This document shows positions 35,565 through 45,290 of a DNA stretch of 64,000 bases, piece after piece; position 1 is the first letter of the stretch, and each line of letters opens with the position of its first letter. Both the position numbers and the translations under genes were made by a program. The DNA is taken from the NCBI RefSeq assembly GCF_014656455.1, contig NZ_BNCL01000001.1, forward strand, positions 62,001 through 126,000. The letters run 5' to 3'. The stretch is from Paracoccus aerius. GTDB lineage: Bacteria > Pseudomonadota > Alphaproteobacteria > Rhodobacterales > Rhodobacteraceae. The notes under the pieces were generated by a model. It ran no database searches. It was not told the DNA's origin and saw only the letters and a list, made by a program, of their open reading frames with translations.

Positions 35565-36589
35565 GCGGTGCGAACAGCCTCGATCATGGCGGCGACATTG
35601 GCAGGATCGGCGTCCGGGGTGATGCCGTGGCCCAGGTTGAAGATATGCGGGCCGCCGCGCAGCGCGCGGGTGATCCGCTGCGCCTCGGCCACAAGGGCGG
35701 GGCCACCCGTGACCATGTGACGCGGGTCCATGTTGCCCTGCACGCATCCGTCAGGTTGGACATGCTGCGCCGCCCATTCCGCGCTAACCGAATTGTCGAT
35801 CGCGACGCAATCCGCCCCCGTGGCGCGGGCGAAGCCGATATAGCGTTCGCCAGCCTCTCGCGGGAAGGCGATGACCGGGATGGTGGGATGGCGTTCCTTC
35901 AGGGCTGCGATGATGCGCCGGGTGGGGGTCACCGCGAAATCGTCGAAATCCGCGCCTTTCAGGCTGCCAGCCCAGCTGTCGAACAGCTTGACGGCCTCGG
36001 CCCCCGCCTCGATCTGCGCGGAAAGATAAAGGATCGTGGCCTCGGTGATGCGCTCGATCAGCGCGGTGAACGTCGTCCGGTCCTGGTCCTTCAGCTTGTG
36101 CGCGGGGCCTTGGTCGGGTGTCCCGCGCCCGGCAATCATGTAGGTCGCAACCGTCCAGGGCGCACCCGCGAACCCGATCAGGGTCGTCTCGCCCGGCAGC
36201 TCTCGCGCCAGGATCCGAACGGTCTCGTAGACCGGTGCAAGGCGTTCGTGGATCTGATCGGCGGGTTTCAGGCGTGCCATGCCCTCGGGCCCCGTCACGG
36301 TCGACAGCCGTGGACCCTCACCCGTCACGAACCAAAGGTCCGCGCCTAGCGCCTGCGGGACCAGCAGAATATCTGCAAACAGGATCGCCGCATCGAAGCC
36401 AAAGCGCCGGATCGGCTGCAGCGTGACCTCGGCCGCAAGATCGGGATTGTAGCAGAGCGACAGGAAATCCCCCGCCTGCGCCCGCGTCGCCCGGTATTCG
36501 GGAAGATAGCGGCCGGCCTGGCGCATCATCCAGATCGGTGGGGTGGGCAGGCTTTCACCCGCCAGGGCGCGCAACAGAAGTTTGGTCAT
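35561..36589 (-). CDS. hemE: Uroporphyrinogen decarboxylase
   Basis: 342 residues. Decarboxylates the four acetate side chains of uroporphyrinogen III. Seen: [17 protein letters not shown] with the substrate-binding arginine, [14 protein letters not shown] with the catalytic Asp, [23 protein letters not shown], and [12 protein letters not shown] at the C-terminus. GGAGGCCCC precedes the start. Divergent from hemC with 74 bp between, a likely shared control region. Confidence 0.97.
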   Translation of the reverse strand: MTKLLLRALAGESLPTPPIWMMRQAGRYLPEYRATRAQAGDFLSLCYNPDLAAEVTLQPIRRFGFDAAILFADILLVPQALGADLWFVTGEGPRLSTVTGPEGMARLKPADQIHERLAPVYETVRILARELPGETTLIGFAGAPWTVATYMIAGRGTPDQGPAHKLKDQDRTTFTALIERITEATILYLSAQIEAGAEAVKLFDSWAGSLKGADFDDFAVTPTRRIIAALKERHPTIPVIAFPREAGERYIGFARATGADCVAIDNSVSAEWAAQHVQPDGCVQGNMDPRHMVTGGPALVAEAQRITRALRGGPHIFNLGHGITPDADPANVAAMIEAVRTA

Positions 36590-36663
36590 GGGGCCTCCTG
36601 CGGCCCGTTCAAGGCGAGGCGGGGGGCGTTGTCAAGCTGCCTGCCTGTCGCTATGCCGGAGCC

Positions 36664-37605
36664 ATGACACGGATGCCCGACCCCACTCGCCCCCTCAAGA
36701 TCGGAACGCGCGGCTCGATGCTTGCGCTTGCCCAGGCGCACGAGACCCGCGACCGCCTGGCCGCAGCCCACGGCCTGCCACCCGAGGCTTTCGAGATCGT
36801 GGTCATCAAGACGACCGGCGACCGGATCACCGACCGCCCCCTTAAGGAGATCGGGGGGAAGGGCCTGTTCACCCGCGAGATCGAGGATGCGCTTGTGTCG
36901 GGCGATATCGACATCGCTGTCCATTCGATGAAGGACATGCCGACCCTTCAGCCCACCGGGTTGTTGATCGACTGCCTGCTGCCGCGAGAGGACGTGCGCG
37001 ACGCCTTTGTCAGCCCGATCCATGCGTCCATTGCAGAGCTTCCGGCAGGCGCGGTTGTGGGCAGTTCCAGCCTGCGCCGCAGGGCACAGCTTGCGCATCG
37101 GAGACCCGACCTGCAGTTGGTCGAATTTCGCGGCAATGTGCAGACCCGTCTGAGAAAGCTGGAGGAAGGCGTGGCCACGGCCAGCTTCCTTGCGATGGCA
37201 GGCCTATCCCGGCTGGACATGCTGCACGTTGCCCGCAGTCCCATCGATCCCGCCGAGATGCTGCCTGCTGTCGCCCAAGGCGCCATCGGGATCGAGCGTC
37301 GGGCGCATGACGACTCGGCGGCTGCCCTTCTGGCCCCCATTCATCACCAACCAACCGGGGATCGCATTGCTGCAGAGCGCGCTTTCCTGACCCGCCTGGA
37401 CGGATCCTGCCAGACGCCGATTGCTGGGCTTGCCGAAATCAGGGATGGCACGCTGCTGCTGCGGGGCGAGATCCTTCGTCCGGATGGATCGGCCGCGATC
37501 AGTGGACATCGCGAAGGCACGTTGCAGGACGGCCCGCAGATGGGTGCCGATCTGGCCGAAGAACTTCTGGGAAGGGCAGGCGCGGGGTTCTTTGATCACC
37601 TTTGA
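36664..37605 (+). CDS. hemC: Hydroxymethylbilane synthase
   Basis: 313 residues. Polymerises four porphobilinogen molecules into hydroxymethylbilane. Seen: LKIGTRGSMLALAQA, IKTTGDRITDRPL, GLFTREIEDAL, HSMKDMPT, GSSSLRRRAQL, and the dipyrromethane-cofactor cysteine Cys249 in DGSCQTPIAG. CCGGAG lies in front of the chosen ATG. Divergent from hemE; converges on lexA. Confidence 0.97.
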   Translation: MTRMPDPTRPLKIGTRGSMLALAQAHETRDRLAAAHGLPPEAFEIVVIKTTGDRITDRPLKEIGGKGLFTREIEDALVSGDIDIAVHSMKDMPTLQPTGLLIDCLLPREDVRDAFVSPIHASIAELPAGAVVGSSSLRRRAQLAHRRPDLQLVEFRGNVQTRLRKLEEGVATASFLAMAGLSRLDMLHVARSPIDPAEMLPAVAQGAIGIERRAHDDSAAALLAPIHHQPTGDRIAAERAFLTRLDGSCQTPIAGLAEIRDGTLLLRGEILRPDGSAAISGHREGTLQDGPQMGADLAEELLGRAGAGFFDHL

Positions 37606-37620
37606 TCCCCGCCCCGATCC

Positions 37621-38340
37621 TCAATAGCTGCGGATCAGCCCCACCAGACGGCCCTGGATGCGCACCCGATCCTCGGGCAGGATGCGCGGTTCATAAGCGG
37701 GATTGGCAGCTTCAAGCGCGATCATTCCGCCCCGGCGGCGATAGCGTTTCAGCGTCGCCTCCGACCCGTCCACAAGGGCCACGATGATGTCGCCATTATC
37801 GGCGGTGTCCTGTTCCCGGATCACGACGACGTCGCCGTCGTTGATCCCGGCTTCGATCATCGAATCCCCCTGCACCTCGAGCGCATAGTGGTGTTCGCGC
37901 CCCGAAAGCATCGTTCCGGGAACGGCGACATGGTGGGACACTTCCGAAATCGCCTCGATGGGCACACCCGCCGCGATCCGCCCCATCAGCGGCAACTCGA
38001 CGGCAGGGCTGTCGACAATCGAGATCGCACCGCGTGGACGAGCGGGCTTGGGGTTGGCAATGACACGCGGGGTGAAGCCGCCCTGCGCCGCCGATGTGCC
38101 TTCGGTCTTCGTTTCGGCAAGCAAGGCATCAGGCAGCCGCACGATCTCCAGCGCGCGGGCACGGTGCGGCAGGCGGCGGATGAAGCCCCGCTCCTCAAGC
38201 GCGGTCACGAGGCGATGGATGCCGGACTTCGACCGCAGGTCCAGTGCTTCCTTCATTTCATCGAAGGAGGGCGGCACCCCGTCGCGTGCCAGACGCTTCT
38301 GGATGAAATCCAGCAACTGGATTTGCTTCTTGGTCAGCAT
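37621..38340 (-). CDS. lexA: LexA repressor
   Basis: 239 residues. SOS repressor that self-cleaves with RecA. An N-terminal winged helix ([34 protein letters not shown]), a longer linker than in E. coli, as usual in alphaproteobacteria, then the cleavage site Ala124-Gly125 (GRIAAGVP), Ser160 (GDSMIEAG) and Lys198 (ATLKRYRR). The start at 38340 fits the family; GGGGATGA lies upstream. A LexA box precedes it, so it is autoregulated. Last gene of a long leftward run starting at telA. Confidence 0.97.
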   Translation of the reverse strand: MLTKKQIQLLDFIQKRLARDGVPPSFDEMKEALDLRSKSGIHRLVTALEERGFIRRLPHRARALEIVRLPDALLAETKTEGTSAAQGGFTPRVIANPKPARPRGAISIVDSPAVELPLMGRIAAGVPIEAISEVSHHVAVPGTMLSGREHHYALEVQGDSMIEAGINDGDVVVIREQDTADNGDIIVALVDGSEATLKRYRRRGGMIALEAANPAYEPRILPEDRVRIQGRLVGLIRSY

Positions 38341-38364
38341 CTGGTTCATCCCCGACATCGTATT

Positions 38365-38379
38365 GTTCCGTGTATGTTC
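38365..38379 (-). promoter_or_regulatory. LexA (SOS) box of lexA
   Basis: Exact alphaproteobacterial direct repeat GTTC-CGTGTAT-GTTC on the plus strand, ending 25 bases before the lexA start. Expected to mediate LexA autorepression. Confidence 0.9.
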
Positions 38380-38442
38380 TATCGCACAAGCAGAATCGCG
38401 TCAATGAACAGACCATGGGGAACTGAAAATTTCGTTAATCCC

Positions 38443-39621
38443 TCAACCGCGCAGCGGCAGGAACTCGACGATGTCTCCGGCCTTCCGCGCCGCCTCGCCT
38501 GGCTTGCGGACAAGCAAGGCGTCGGCATCGGCCATGAGGGACAGGCGCGCCGAATCCTGGCTGGAAAACGGTCGGATCAGGGGAAGCCCATCACCATCTT
38601 CAATCGTGGCGCGAAGGTAGTGCTGGCGCGGCCCTTCGGCAGGCAGGTCGGTTGCGAGGCGGGCGTGGAATAAGCCAGTCCTGTGGCGCAAGCCCTGCAT
38701 TCGCATGATGAGAGGCTGCATGAAGATGATGCCGCAAACCATTGCCGAAACGGGGTTTCCCGGCAGTCCGATCATCGGCGTTTGGGCCAGCATTCCGGCC
38801 ATCAACGGCTTGCCCGGACGCATTGCGACCTTGTAGAAGGCCTGCTGCATGCCCAAACCGTCCGCCACCTTTCCGATCAGATCGTGATCTCCGACCGATG
38901 CTCCGCCGATGGTCACCAGAAGATCAGCGTCCTGCGCGCCTTGAAGCGCCTGCCGGATGCTCTCCTCGGTGTCGCGGGCAATGGGCAAGATCACCGGATC
39001 ACCGCCAACCTGCCGGATCAGACCTGCGATCGCCAGGTCGTTCGAGCTGATGATCTGGCCCGGACCGGGCATCGCGCCGGGCGGGACCAATTCATCGCCC
39101 CCCGCCAGGATCGCGACGCGCGGACGCTTGGCCAAGGTAACCTTTGGCACGTTCATCGCGGCCAGAAGGCCGATGTCGGCCGCGCGCAGACGACGGCCGG
39201 CCGCAAGGGTCGTGCCTTCGTGGAAGTCGTCGCCCGCGGGCCGGATATTGTTGCCACCCGACGGATCGGCAATGGTGATGCCGTCTTTGTTCCGGACGAC
39301 GTTTTCCTGCATGATAACGCGGTCGAAACCCGGGGGAACGGGGGCGCCGGTGAAGATGCGAACCGCCGTGCCGGGTGAGGCGGTTCCGGGATAGGGATGG
39401 CCTGCCGCAGCCTCGCCGACGACCGTCAAGGTCCGGCCAATGTCCTCGTTCCGGATCGCGTAGCCGTCCATGGCCGAGGCGTCGAAGGGCGGTTGCGTCA
39501 TGCGCGATACCGCGGGCTTGAGCAGCACGCGGTCCCAGGCTTCTGCCAGAGGCACCTCCTCGGGCTGCGAGTCGGGGGCCAGCGCCAGGACCTTGGCAAG
39601 CGCCTCCTCGACCGAGATCAC
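38443..39621 (-). CDS. moeA: Molybdopterin molybdenumtransferase
   Basis: 392 residues. Inserts molybdenum into adenylylated molybdopterin. Seen: N-terminal [34 protein letters not shown], the MoCF domain with [35 protein letters not shown] and [11 protein letters not shown]. The start is GTG at 39621, overlapping the moaC stop (GTGA). Supplies cofactor to enzymes such as FdsA further along the window. Confidence 0.96.
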   Translation of the reverse strand: MISVEEALAKVLALAPDSQPEEVPLAEAWDRVLLKPAVSRMTQPPFDASAMDGYAIRNEDIGRTLTVVGEAAAGHPYPGTASPGTAVRIFTGAPVPPGFDRVIMQENVVRNKDGITIADPSGGNNIRPAGDDFHEGTTLAAGRRLRAADIGLLAAMNVPKVTLAKRPRVAILAGGDELVPPGAMPGPGQIISSNDLAIAGLIRQVGGDPVILPIARDTEESIRQALQGAQDADLLVTIGGASVGDHDLIGKVADGLGMQQAFYKVAMRPGKPLMAGMLAQTPMIGLPGNPVSAMVCGIIFMQPLIMRMQGLRHRTGLFHARLATDLPAEGPRQHYLRATIEDGDGLPLIRPFSSQDSARLSLMADADALLVRKPGEAARKAGDIVEFLPLRG

Positions 39622-40091
39622 TCGCCTGCCTCGTAGTCGCCCGATTTTCCGCCGCTTTTGCTGCGGAGGCGGATATTGGTGATGACCATCGATTTCTCGA
39701 CCGCCTTCAGCATGTCATAGATGGTAAGGCAGGCGACCGAGACTGCCGTCAGTGCCTCCATCTCGACACCGGTCTGGCCGGTTGTTCGAACGGTTGCGCT
39801 GACCCGCAGGCCGGGCAGGGCCGGGTCGGGCACAAGGTCCAGCGATACCTTGCTGATCGGCAGGGGGTGGCAAAGCGGGATAAGGCCGGATGTTCGCTTG
39901 GCCGCCATGATCCCGGCCAGTCGAGCGACGCCCGTCACGTCGCCCTTGGCGGCGCCACCTTGGGCAAGGTTTAAGGCTTCGTTCGACATGATCACGCAGC
40001 CTTCGGCCACCGCCTCGCGCGCCGTGACGTCCTTGCCGGAGACATCGACCATATGCGCCTGCCCGCTGGCGTCGAAATGCGTCAGGCTCAT
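39618..40091 (-). CDS. moaC: Cyclic pyranopterin monophosphate synthase
   Basis: 157 residues. Second step of molybdenum cofactor synthesis. Seen: [35 protein letters not shown], and the catalytic block [20 protein letters not shown] with KAVEKSMVI. Start and stop both overlap neighbours by four bases (ATGA with trpC, GTGA with moeA), a tight trpC-moaC-moeA unit usual in this family. Confidence 0.97.
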   Translation of the reverse strand: MSLTHFDASGQAHMVDVSGKDVTAREAVAEGCVIMSNEALNLAQGGAAKGDVTGVARLAGIMAAKRTSGLIPLCHPLPISKVSLDLVPDPALPGLRVSATVRTTGQTGVEMEALTAVSVACLTIYDMLKAVEKSMVITNIRLRSKSGGKSGDYEAGE

Positions 40092-40879
40092 GCTGCCAAA
40101 TCCAGGATCTGGCGCGTCGCCGCCGTCACGTCGGCTTGGCGCATCAGGCTTTCGCCGATCAGGAACCGGCGCGCGCCGACCGCCATCATCGACGCCACGT
40201 CCTGGCTGGTGAACAGGCCGCTTTCGCAGACAATGTCACGGCCCGCAGGAATGCGAGGCGCAAGTTCACGCGTCACATTAAGACTAAGGTCGAAGGTCTT
40301 GAGATTACGGTTGTTTATTCCAATAAGAGGCGATTTCAGAAGCAGCGCCCGGTCAAGTTCATGCGCGTCATGGACCTCTAGCAAGGCGTCCATGCGCCAT
40401 TGAAACGCAGCGTCTTCAAGTTCGGCGGCAAGGCCATCCTCGACCGAGGCCATGATGATCAGGATGCAGTCCGCGCCCAAGCCTCGCGCCTCGGCGACCT
40501 GGTAGGTGTCGTAAAGGAAATCCTTGCGCAGGACAGGCAGGTCGCAAGCGTCGCGCGCCGCAGTCAAAAAATCGGGCGAGCCTTGGAAACTGGGACCGTC
40601 CGTCAGGACCGACAGGCAAGCGGCGCCGCCCGCCTGATAGGCCCGGGCCAAGGCAGGCGGGTCGAAGTCCGGACGGATCAGGCCCTTGGAGGGACTGGCC
40701 TTCTTGATCTCGGCAATCAATGCGGGACCGGTCTCGGCCTTTGCCGTCAGGGCGCGTGCAAAGCCGCGGGGGGCGGAGGCAGCGCGTGCCGCAGCCTCGA
40801 CATCGGCCAGGGGACGGGCAGCCTTGGCGGCGGCGACTTCGTCCAGCTTGTAGGCCTTGATCTTGTCCAGAATATCCAT
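40088..40879 (-). CDS. trpC: Indole-3-glycerol phosphate synthase
   Basis: 263 residues. Closes the indole ring in tryptophan synthesis. Seen: [30 protein letters not shown] with the catalytic lysine, [48 protein letters not shown]-like CESGLFT and the phosphate loop [13 protein letters not shown] stretch of about 70 bases at 40271-40340 is only 40% GC (28 of 70 counted), with codons such as ATA, AGT and GGA unlike the rest of the gene. trpG and trpD, often upstream of trpC in relatives, are replaced here by a sugar-kinase gene. Confidence 0.96.
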   Translation of the reverse strand: MDILDKIKAYKLDEVAAAKAARPLADVEAAARAASAPRGFARALTAKAETGPALIAEIKKASPSKGLIRPDFDPPALARAYQAGGAACLSVLTDGPSFQGSPDFLTAARDACDLPVLRKDFLYDTYQVAEARGLGADCILIIMASVEDGLAAELEDAAFQWRMDALLEVHDAHELDRALLLKSPLIGINNRNLKTFDLSLNVTRELAPRIPAGRDIVCESGLFTSQDVASMMAVGARRFLIGESLMRQADVTAATRQILDLAA

Positions 40880-40920
40880 GCGACGGTTCTAGCGCCGTGG
40901 GAACGGTTGGGGAAGTGCGT

Positions 40921-41832
40921 TCAACCCGGCATTTCGTGTGACCAGGGCGGATTGGCACCGGGCCGTGACACGGTGATCGCGGCAGCCTGGGCGCCCAGCG
41001 TCAGGGCAGCGACGATTTGAGCGCCGTTGATCGAGGCAAGTCCGGCCTTGGACAACACGCCCTGGCGGCGCAGGCTGGCAAGGACGGCGGCGTTGAACGT
41101 GTCGCCCGCCCCGATCGTGTCGGCCACCGTGGTGCGGATCGCGGGCACCTGGATCATTTCGCCTGCCCAGTGCGCACGCGCGCCTTCTGCCCCGCCCGTT
41201 TGCAGGACCAGGCGCGGCCCTTCGGCCAGCACCTGCCGCGCCGCGTCCGCAGGGGCCATGTCCGGATACATCCATTCCAGGTCGTCGCCCGACAGCTTGA
41301 CGATATCGGCCCTTGCGATCAGCCGGGACAGGCGCGCCCGGTACGAGGCCGGATCGGCTATGAAGAACGGGCGGATATTTGGGTCCAGCATCACCGGCAG
41401 ACGGTCGCCGTCACGTGCGATCAGCGACTCGATCGCGGCGCCGCAGGGATCGGGGACAAGGCTGATGCCGCCTGCGAACAAGGCCATGATGCTGGAGGGC
41501 AGGGCAGGAATGTCCTGGGGCGTCAGCATCCGCCCGGCCGAGCCTTCGTCATAGAACGAATACCGCGCCTCGCCACCGCTCAGCGTCACAAGGGCCAGCG
41601 TGGTCAGACGGTCGGTTCGCGGGCAAAGGTCGGTGTTGACGCCTGCTTCCGACAAGGGGCGCAGCAGGACGTCGCCGAAGGGGTCGCGGCTGATCGGCCA
41701 GAGATAGGCGACATCCTCGCCCAACCGGCCAAGGGCGATGGCGGTGTTATAGACCGATCCGCCGGCCAGTGGGCGGAACGCGCCGTCTTCCGGCACCATG
41801 TCGATCAGCGATTCGCCCGCGCACAGGATCAT
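40921..41832 (-). CDS. PfkB family carbohydrate kinase, fructokinase-like
   Basis: 303 residues. ATP-dependent sugar kinase. Seen: GGSVYNTAIALGRLG (substrate-binding Gly-rich motif), FYDEGSAGRML lid, DPNIRPFFI, and the signature DTIGAGDTFNAAVLAS with the catalytic Asp. The DPNIRP segment favours fructokinase, but substrate cannot be proved. Start at 41832 sits five bases after AGGAGG; ATG 41835 is adjacent. It is nine bases after the zinc-ribbon gene, whose stop overlaps this ribosome site, so it belongs to the telA transcript. Confidence 0.9.
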   Translation of the reverse strand: MILCAGESLIDMVPEDGAFRPLAGGSVYNTAIALGRLGEDVAYLWPISRDPFGDVLLRPLSEAGVNTDLCPRTDRLTTLALVTLSGGEARYSFYDEGSAGRMLTPQDIPALPSSIMALFAGGISLVPDPCGAAIESLIARDGDRLPVMLDPNIRPFFIADPASYRARLSRLIARADIVKLSGDDLEWMYPDMAPADAARQVLAEGPRLVLQTGGAEGARAHWAGEMIQVPAIRTTVADTIGAGDTFNAAVLASLRRQGVLSKAGLASINGAQIVAALTLGAQAAAITVSRPGANPPWSHEMPG

Positions 41833-41841
41833 CATTCCCTC

Positions 41842-43086
41842 CTAGTAACCTTGGACCACATCCCCCAATTGCAGGTCGACATAGCCGCCTGCCTCGGCCA
41901 GATACATGAAAGCCGTTATCGCTACCAGAGCGGCAATGACGGCCATGGCGATCTTCCAGGCGGACCAGGGCCGTTCGCCCATGACCCGGCCGGACTGGCC
42001 ATTCACGACAAAGCGGTAGCCCTTGCCGTTGTAACGATAGGCGGCGGTCCAGATCGGCAGCAGGATGTGCTTGAACGTCTCGTCGCTGTGTTGCGTCTGG
42101 AGATGGTCGACGCGCTGTTCATCGCCGCCGATGTCGCGGCGCGCATCGTTCAGGATCACCCCGGCCATCTGTTCCCGGGCTGTCTGGTGGCCCTGCGCCA
42201 GGGGAATCGTATAGGCCTCGGACTCAAGGCCCGCCAGGTAATCGGGGCGATAGGGGCGCAGGTGCGACAGGTCCCAGGGGGTCAGCGCGTCCACGAACCT
42301 GCGCGGCAGCGAGGCCGAGGCCAGCACCAGCACATCGTTGAAATCCCGTGCGACCTGTCCCGAGGCGGCTCGCCAGCGGGTGCGGCGGACCTGCTGGGCC
42401 ACCCTCTGGCTGCGGCCGTTGATCTGCTGCGTGACCCAGACCGTTTCATAGTAGTGATCGCCGCGCTGCCCGACATAGCTGGACCGCGTGCGGGCATCGA
42501 AGGTCCAGTATGGCGAATAGACGCCGCGCATCTTGCGCCCGCGCCTGGCATAGGCCGTCAGGCCGGACGGCGCGAACCACAGGCTTCCCAGCCAGTCCTG
42601 CATGGCGCGGTGGGCCTGATCCTCGGTCAGGAGGAAGGGCAGGACGCCCTGCGGCTTGATCTTGCGGCTTGTGCCGGTGTCGGTGACGACGGGCGTTGCG
42701 CAGAAGGGGCAGGCGCTTGAATGGGTCGCGTCGTCACGTTCGATCTGCGCGCCGCAGTTCGGACAGGACAGCAGACGGACCGTCTGCGCGAGGTCGGACC
42801 CCGCCTCTAGCCGCAGGCCATGTTCCAAGGGGATCTCGGCCAGGTCGGGCGACTTGTGCCCCGCATCCCATTGCAGCGCCCGGCCCGTCTCGGGATCGGC
42901 CAGGATCGCATCCGCCGCCTCGGCCCCGCCGTGAGGCTGACGCGCAGGGGCGCGGGTCGGACCGTCGCCGATGGCTTGACGGTGCCCGCACCAGTCGCAG
43001 ACCAGCACCTGCTGGCCCGGCTGGAAGCGCAGGCTGGCCCCGCATTGTTCGCAGGGATAGCGGTGTTCGGCCTGGGGCGTGGGCAT
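41842..43086 (-). CDS. Zinc-ribbon membrane protein (TFIIB-type, YdjG-like)
   Basis: 414 residues. Two zinc ribbons: Cys12, 15, 30, 33 (YPCEQCGASL...LVCDWCGHRQ) and Cys108, 111, 126, 129 (LSCPNCGAQI...ACPFCATPV). A large middle domain follows (YSPYWTFDARTRSSYVGQRG; RPYRPDYLAGLESEAY), and one C-terminal membrane helix at about 378-398. Often annotated as primosomal-protein-N'-like, but no helicase motifs are visible. Bacillus YdjG has a comparable zinc-ribbon plus membrane layout and is encoded with the SPFH protein YdjI, as here. It starts three bases after the SPFH-GYF gene. Confidence 0.8.
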   Translation of the reverse strand: MPTPQAEHRYPCEQCGASLRFQPGQQVLVCDWCGHRQAIGDGPTRAPARQPHGGAEAADAILADPETGRALQWDAGHKSPDLAEIPLEHGLRLEAGSDLAQTVRLLSCPNCGAQIERDDATHSSACPFCATPVVTDTGTSRKIKPQGVLPFLLTEDQAHRAMQDWLGSLWFAPSGLTAYARRGRKMRGVYSPYWTFDARTRSSYVGQRGDHYYETVWVTQQINGRSQRVAQQVRRTRWRAASGQVARDFNDVLVLASASLPRRFVDALTPWDLSHLRPYRPDYLAGLESEAYTIPLAQGHQTAREQMAGVILNDARRDIGGDEQRVDHLQTQHSDETFKHILLPIWTAAYRYNGKGYRFVVNGQSGRVMGERPWSAWKIAMAVIAALVAITAFMYLAEAGGYVDLQLGDVVQGY

Positions 43087-43089
43087 CGC

Positions 43090-44199
43090 CTATCCGGGCA
43101 GGGGCGGCGGCATCGGGGGAAACAGGCGCGCAAGATCCGGAATGTCGCCCGCCTTGCGCCAGCCATCCTGGCCTGCCGTCCAGACCAGGGTCTCGGCGCC
43201 GAACCGTCCCTCGGACGCCAGCCGTTCCAGGCCCGCGCGGTCGAACGGTCCCTCGGCCTTGCCGTTCAGCGCCACGTGCCAGGCAGCATCGGCCTGCGTC
43301 AAGGGGGGCGGCGTTGCGCCAGCTTGCGGAATGCTGCCCCAAGGTCCGGATACGGGACGGCTTGCCATCCCCGCGCCAAGCGCCGCGCCCATTGCGGCCC
43401 CCATGCCGGCACCCGCGCCGCCGGGGTTCTGGCTTGCGTTCACCATCGCCTCGCTTGTCGCATATTGGCCGAAGCGGTCGAGATCGCCCAGGATTCCCAT
43501 CGAGGTCCGCTTGTCCAGCATCTTCTCGACCTCCTGGGGCAGGCTGATATTCTCGATGTAGAACTCGGGGATCGAGATGCCATAGGCGGCGATGGTGGGT
43601 TCGATGGCCTGGGAAACCAGCTTCCCCAGGTCGCCGGTATTGGCCGCCATGTCGAGGACGGGGATCCCCGAGCCGGCGATCACGCGGGAAAACTCCTGCA
43701 CGATCACGTTGCGGATCTGGAAGGCGATCTCGTCGCGGGTGAACTCGCCGTCTGTGCCCACGATCTCGGTCATGAAGCGGGCGGGGTCGGTCACGCGCAT
43801 AGAATAGGTGCCGAAGGCCCGCAGGCGGACCGGCCCGAACTCGGGGTCGCGGGCCATGATCGGATTGCGGGTGCCCCACTTCAGGTCGTTGAAACGCGTC
43901 GTGCTGACGAAATAGACCTCGGACTTGAAGGGGCTGCGGAAGCCGTGGTCCCAGTGCTGAAGCCGCGTCAGGATCGGCAGGTTGTTCGTTTCCAGCATGT
44001 AGAGGCCAGGGCCGAAGGTGTCCGCAAGCTGGCCTTCATGGACGAAGACGGCCGACTGGCCTTCGCGGACGGTCAGTTTGGCGCCGTATTTGATCGCGTT
44101 GCCGACGGTGGGATAGCGCCAGACCATCGTGTCGCGCGTGTCATCGGTCCATTCGATGACTTCGATGAATTCGCCGCCGAGAATGTCGAAGATCGCCAT
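43090..44199 (-). CDS. SPFH-domain 'virion core'-type protein with C-terminal GYF_2 domain
   Basis: 369 residues. N-terminal MAIFDILGGEFIEVIEWTDD and the SPFH core (LTVREGQSAVFVHEGQLAD; GTYSMRVTDPARFM) resemble YdjI of Bacillus, a membrane-stress protein group. A Gly/Ala-rich linker follows (about 260-300). Instead of the zinc ribbon that ends many relatives, the C-terminus is a GYF_2-like domain: AAWHVALNGKAEGPFDRAGL...WTAGQDGWRKAGDIP. No membrane helix is seen. It lies 56 bases after the DUF2927 gene in the telA series and directly before the zinc-ribbon gene. Confidence 0.85.
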   Translation of the reverse strand: MAIFDILGGEFIEVIEWTDDTRDTMVWRYPTVGNAIKYGAKLTVREGQSAVFVHEGQLADTFGPGLYMLETNNLPILTRLQHWDHGFRSPFKSEVYFVSTTRFNDLKWGTRNPIMARDPEFGPVRLRAFGTYSMRVTDPARFMTEIVGTDGEFTRDEIAFQIRNVIVQEFSRVIAGSGIPVLDMAANTGDLGKLVSQAIEPTIAAYGISIPEFYIENISLPQEVEKMLDKRTSMGILGDLDRFGQYATSEAMVNASQNPGGAGAGMGAAMGAALGAGMASRPVSGPWGSIPQAGATPPPLTQADAAWHVALNGKAEGPFDRAGLERLASEGRFGAETLVWTAGQDGWRKAGDIPDLARLFPPMPPPLPG

Positions 44200-44255
44200 G
44201 ATCGCCTCCGCAGGATGTCAGTCATGTATGCGGCCAAGGCCAGGCGGGGCGCAAG

Positions 44256-45290
44256 TCAGATGCTTTGCGCCAGAAGCTCTCCGGCGATCTGGCGCACGAT
44301 CGGCTCGGCCTCGGCCTGCGTCATGCCGGGGCGCAGGCGCGGGTCGTAAAGGATCTGCAGCAGCAGTTCGTCATGCCGCGTCAGCAGGGCAAATTCCTCG
44401 TCGTCATTGAAGACCGAGGGACGCGCGGCCGGGCTGTCATTGGCCAGTCCCATGCCCTGGGCCAGTTCCTCGTGGATGCAAGAGGTCTGAAGCAGGGGCG
44501 GAAGTTCCGCCCGGATCAGGGCGACGGCGTTGGAATAGACCGGCTCGGCCCCGCGCGAATAGGCGAAAACCGTGCAGAAATTGTCGGGATCCAGCCCCTG
44601 CATCACCGCGATGTCCTGCGCGGGAATGCCTGGCACCAACTGCGCCAGCCTGGGTCCGATGGCGCGGCGTTCGTCATCGGACAGGACCATCACCACGAAG
44701 TTGCCGTTGCCTTCCGCCAGCGAGACGGGATGGCCGGTGGCCCCGGCAAGGCGGGCTGCGAACTGGCTGACCTCGACCCGATAGGCGCGGCGCGCGGCTA
44801 CATCGACGACCGTGCCGAACTCCATCTGCAGGCGCACGGGTTCACCCCAACGCCGCAAGGGCGCGGGACCGCCGCCGCCTGTCGCGCGCATCCCGCCCGA
44901 TCCGTATTCATCGCGCAGCGCGATGGCCACGAAGTTGCGGGTCAGGGTTTCCACGTCGATCGGTGCGTCCTGGGGCACGCGGTCGCGGCGAAGGCGGCCC
45001 CGGTCGCGCAAGGCAAGCTCGGCCCGGGCATAGAAGTCGCGTTGGGCATTGCTGGCAAGACTGGCCTTTGTCAGCGCCTCGGCCGCGGCGGCATTGGCGG
45101 CGCGATTGCGTTCCGCGCGGGCCTTGCGCAGTTCGGCCTGGCTGGCGCCCGCCTCCTCGGGGCGGGGCTGCGGCCGGGGCGAGGGCGTTGCCTGCGGACC
45201 GGGCGCGGGCGCTTGGCAGGCGGCCAGGGTCAAGAGGCCCAGCAGCGGCAAGCTGCGCCAGAAGCCGGTCATGGTCGGTGCAGCCATCAT
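44256..45290 (-). CDS. DUF2927 domain lipoprotein
   Basis: 344 residues. Signal with lipobox LTLAAC (Cys25), then a Pro-rich linker, an Ala/Arg helical segment and a DUF2927 domain (IDVETLTRNFVAIALRDEYG... CIHEELAQGMGLANDSP). The segment HEELAQGMGL together with FNDDEEFALLT suggests a metallopeptidase-like fold, with HEExxQ as a possible zinc motif; catalytic activity is unproven. The start overlaps the telA stop (ATGA). Envelope location links the cytoplasmic TelA/SPFH proteins to the cell surface. Confidence 0.85.
   Translation of the reverse strand: MMAAPTMTGFWRSLPLLGLLTLAACQAPAPGPQATPSPRPQPRPEEAGASQAELRKARAERNRAANAAAAEALTKASLASNAQRDFYARAELALRDRGRLRRDRVPQDAPIDVETLTRNFVAIALRDEYGSGGMRATGGGGPAPLRRWGEPVRLQMEFGTVVDVAARRAYRVEVSQFAARLAGATGHPVSLAEGNGNFVVMVLSDDERRAIGPRLAQLVPGIPAQDIAVMQGLDPDNFCTVFAYSRGAEPVYSNAVALIRAELPPLLQTSCIHEELAQGMGLANDSPAARPSVFNDDEEFALLTRHDELLLQILYDPRLRPGMTQAEAEPIVRQIAGELLAQSI

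Noticed and set aside
41842-43086. Primosomal helicase PriA-like protein
   Set aside because: Only the zinc-ribbon cysteines recall PriA; no Walker or helicase motifs are present and the C-terminus is a membrane helix.
43090-44199. Prophage virion protein
   Set aside because: The family name 'virion core' is historical; there are no other phage genes nearby and the context is chromosomal telA-type stress genes.
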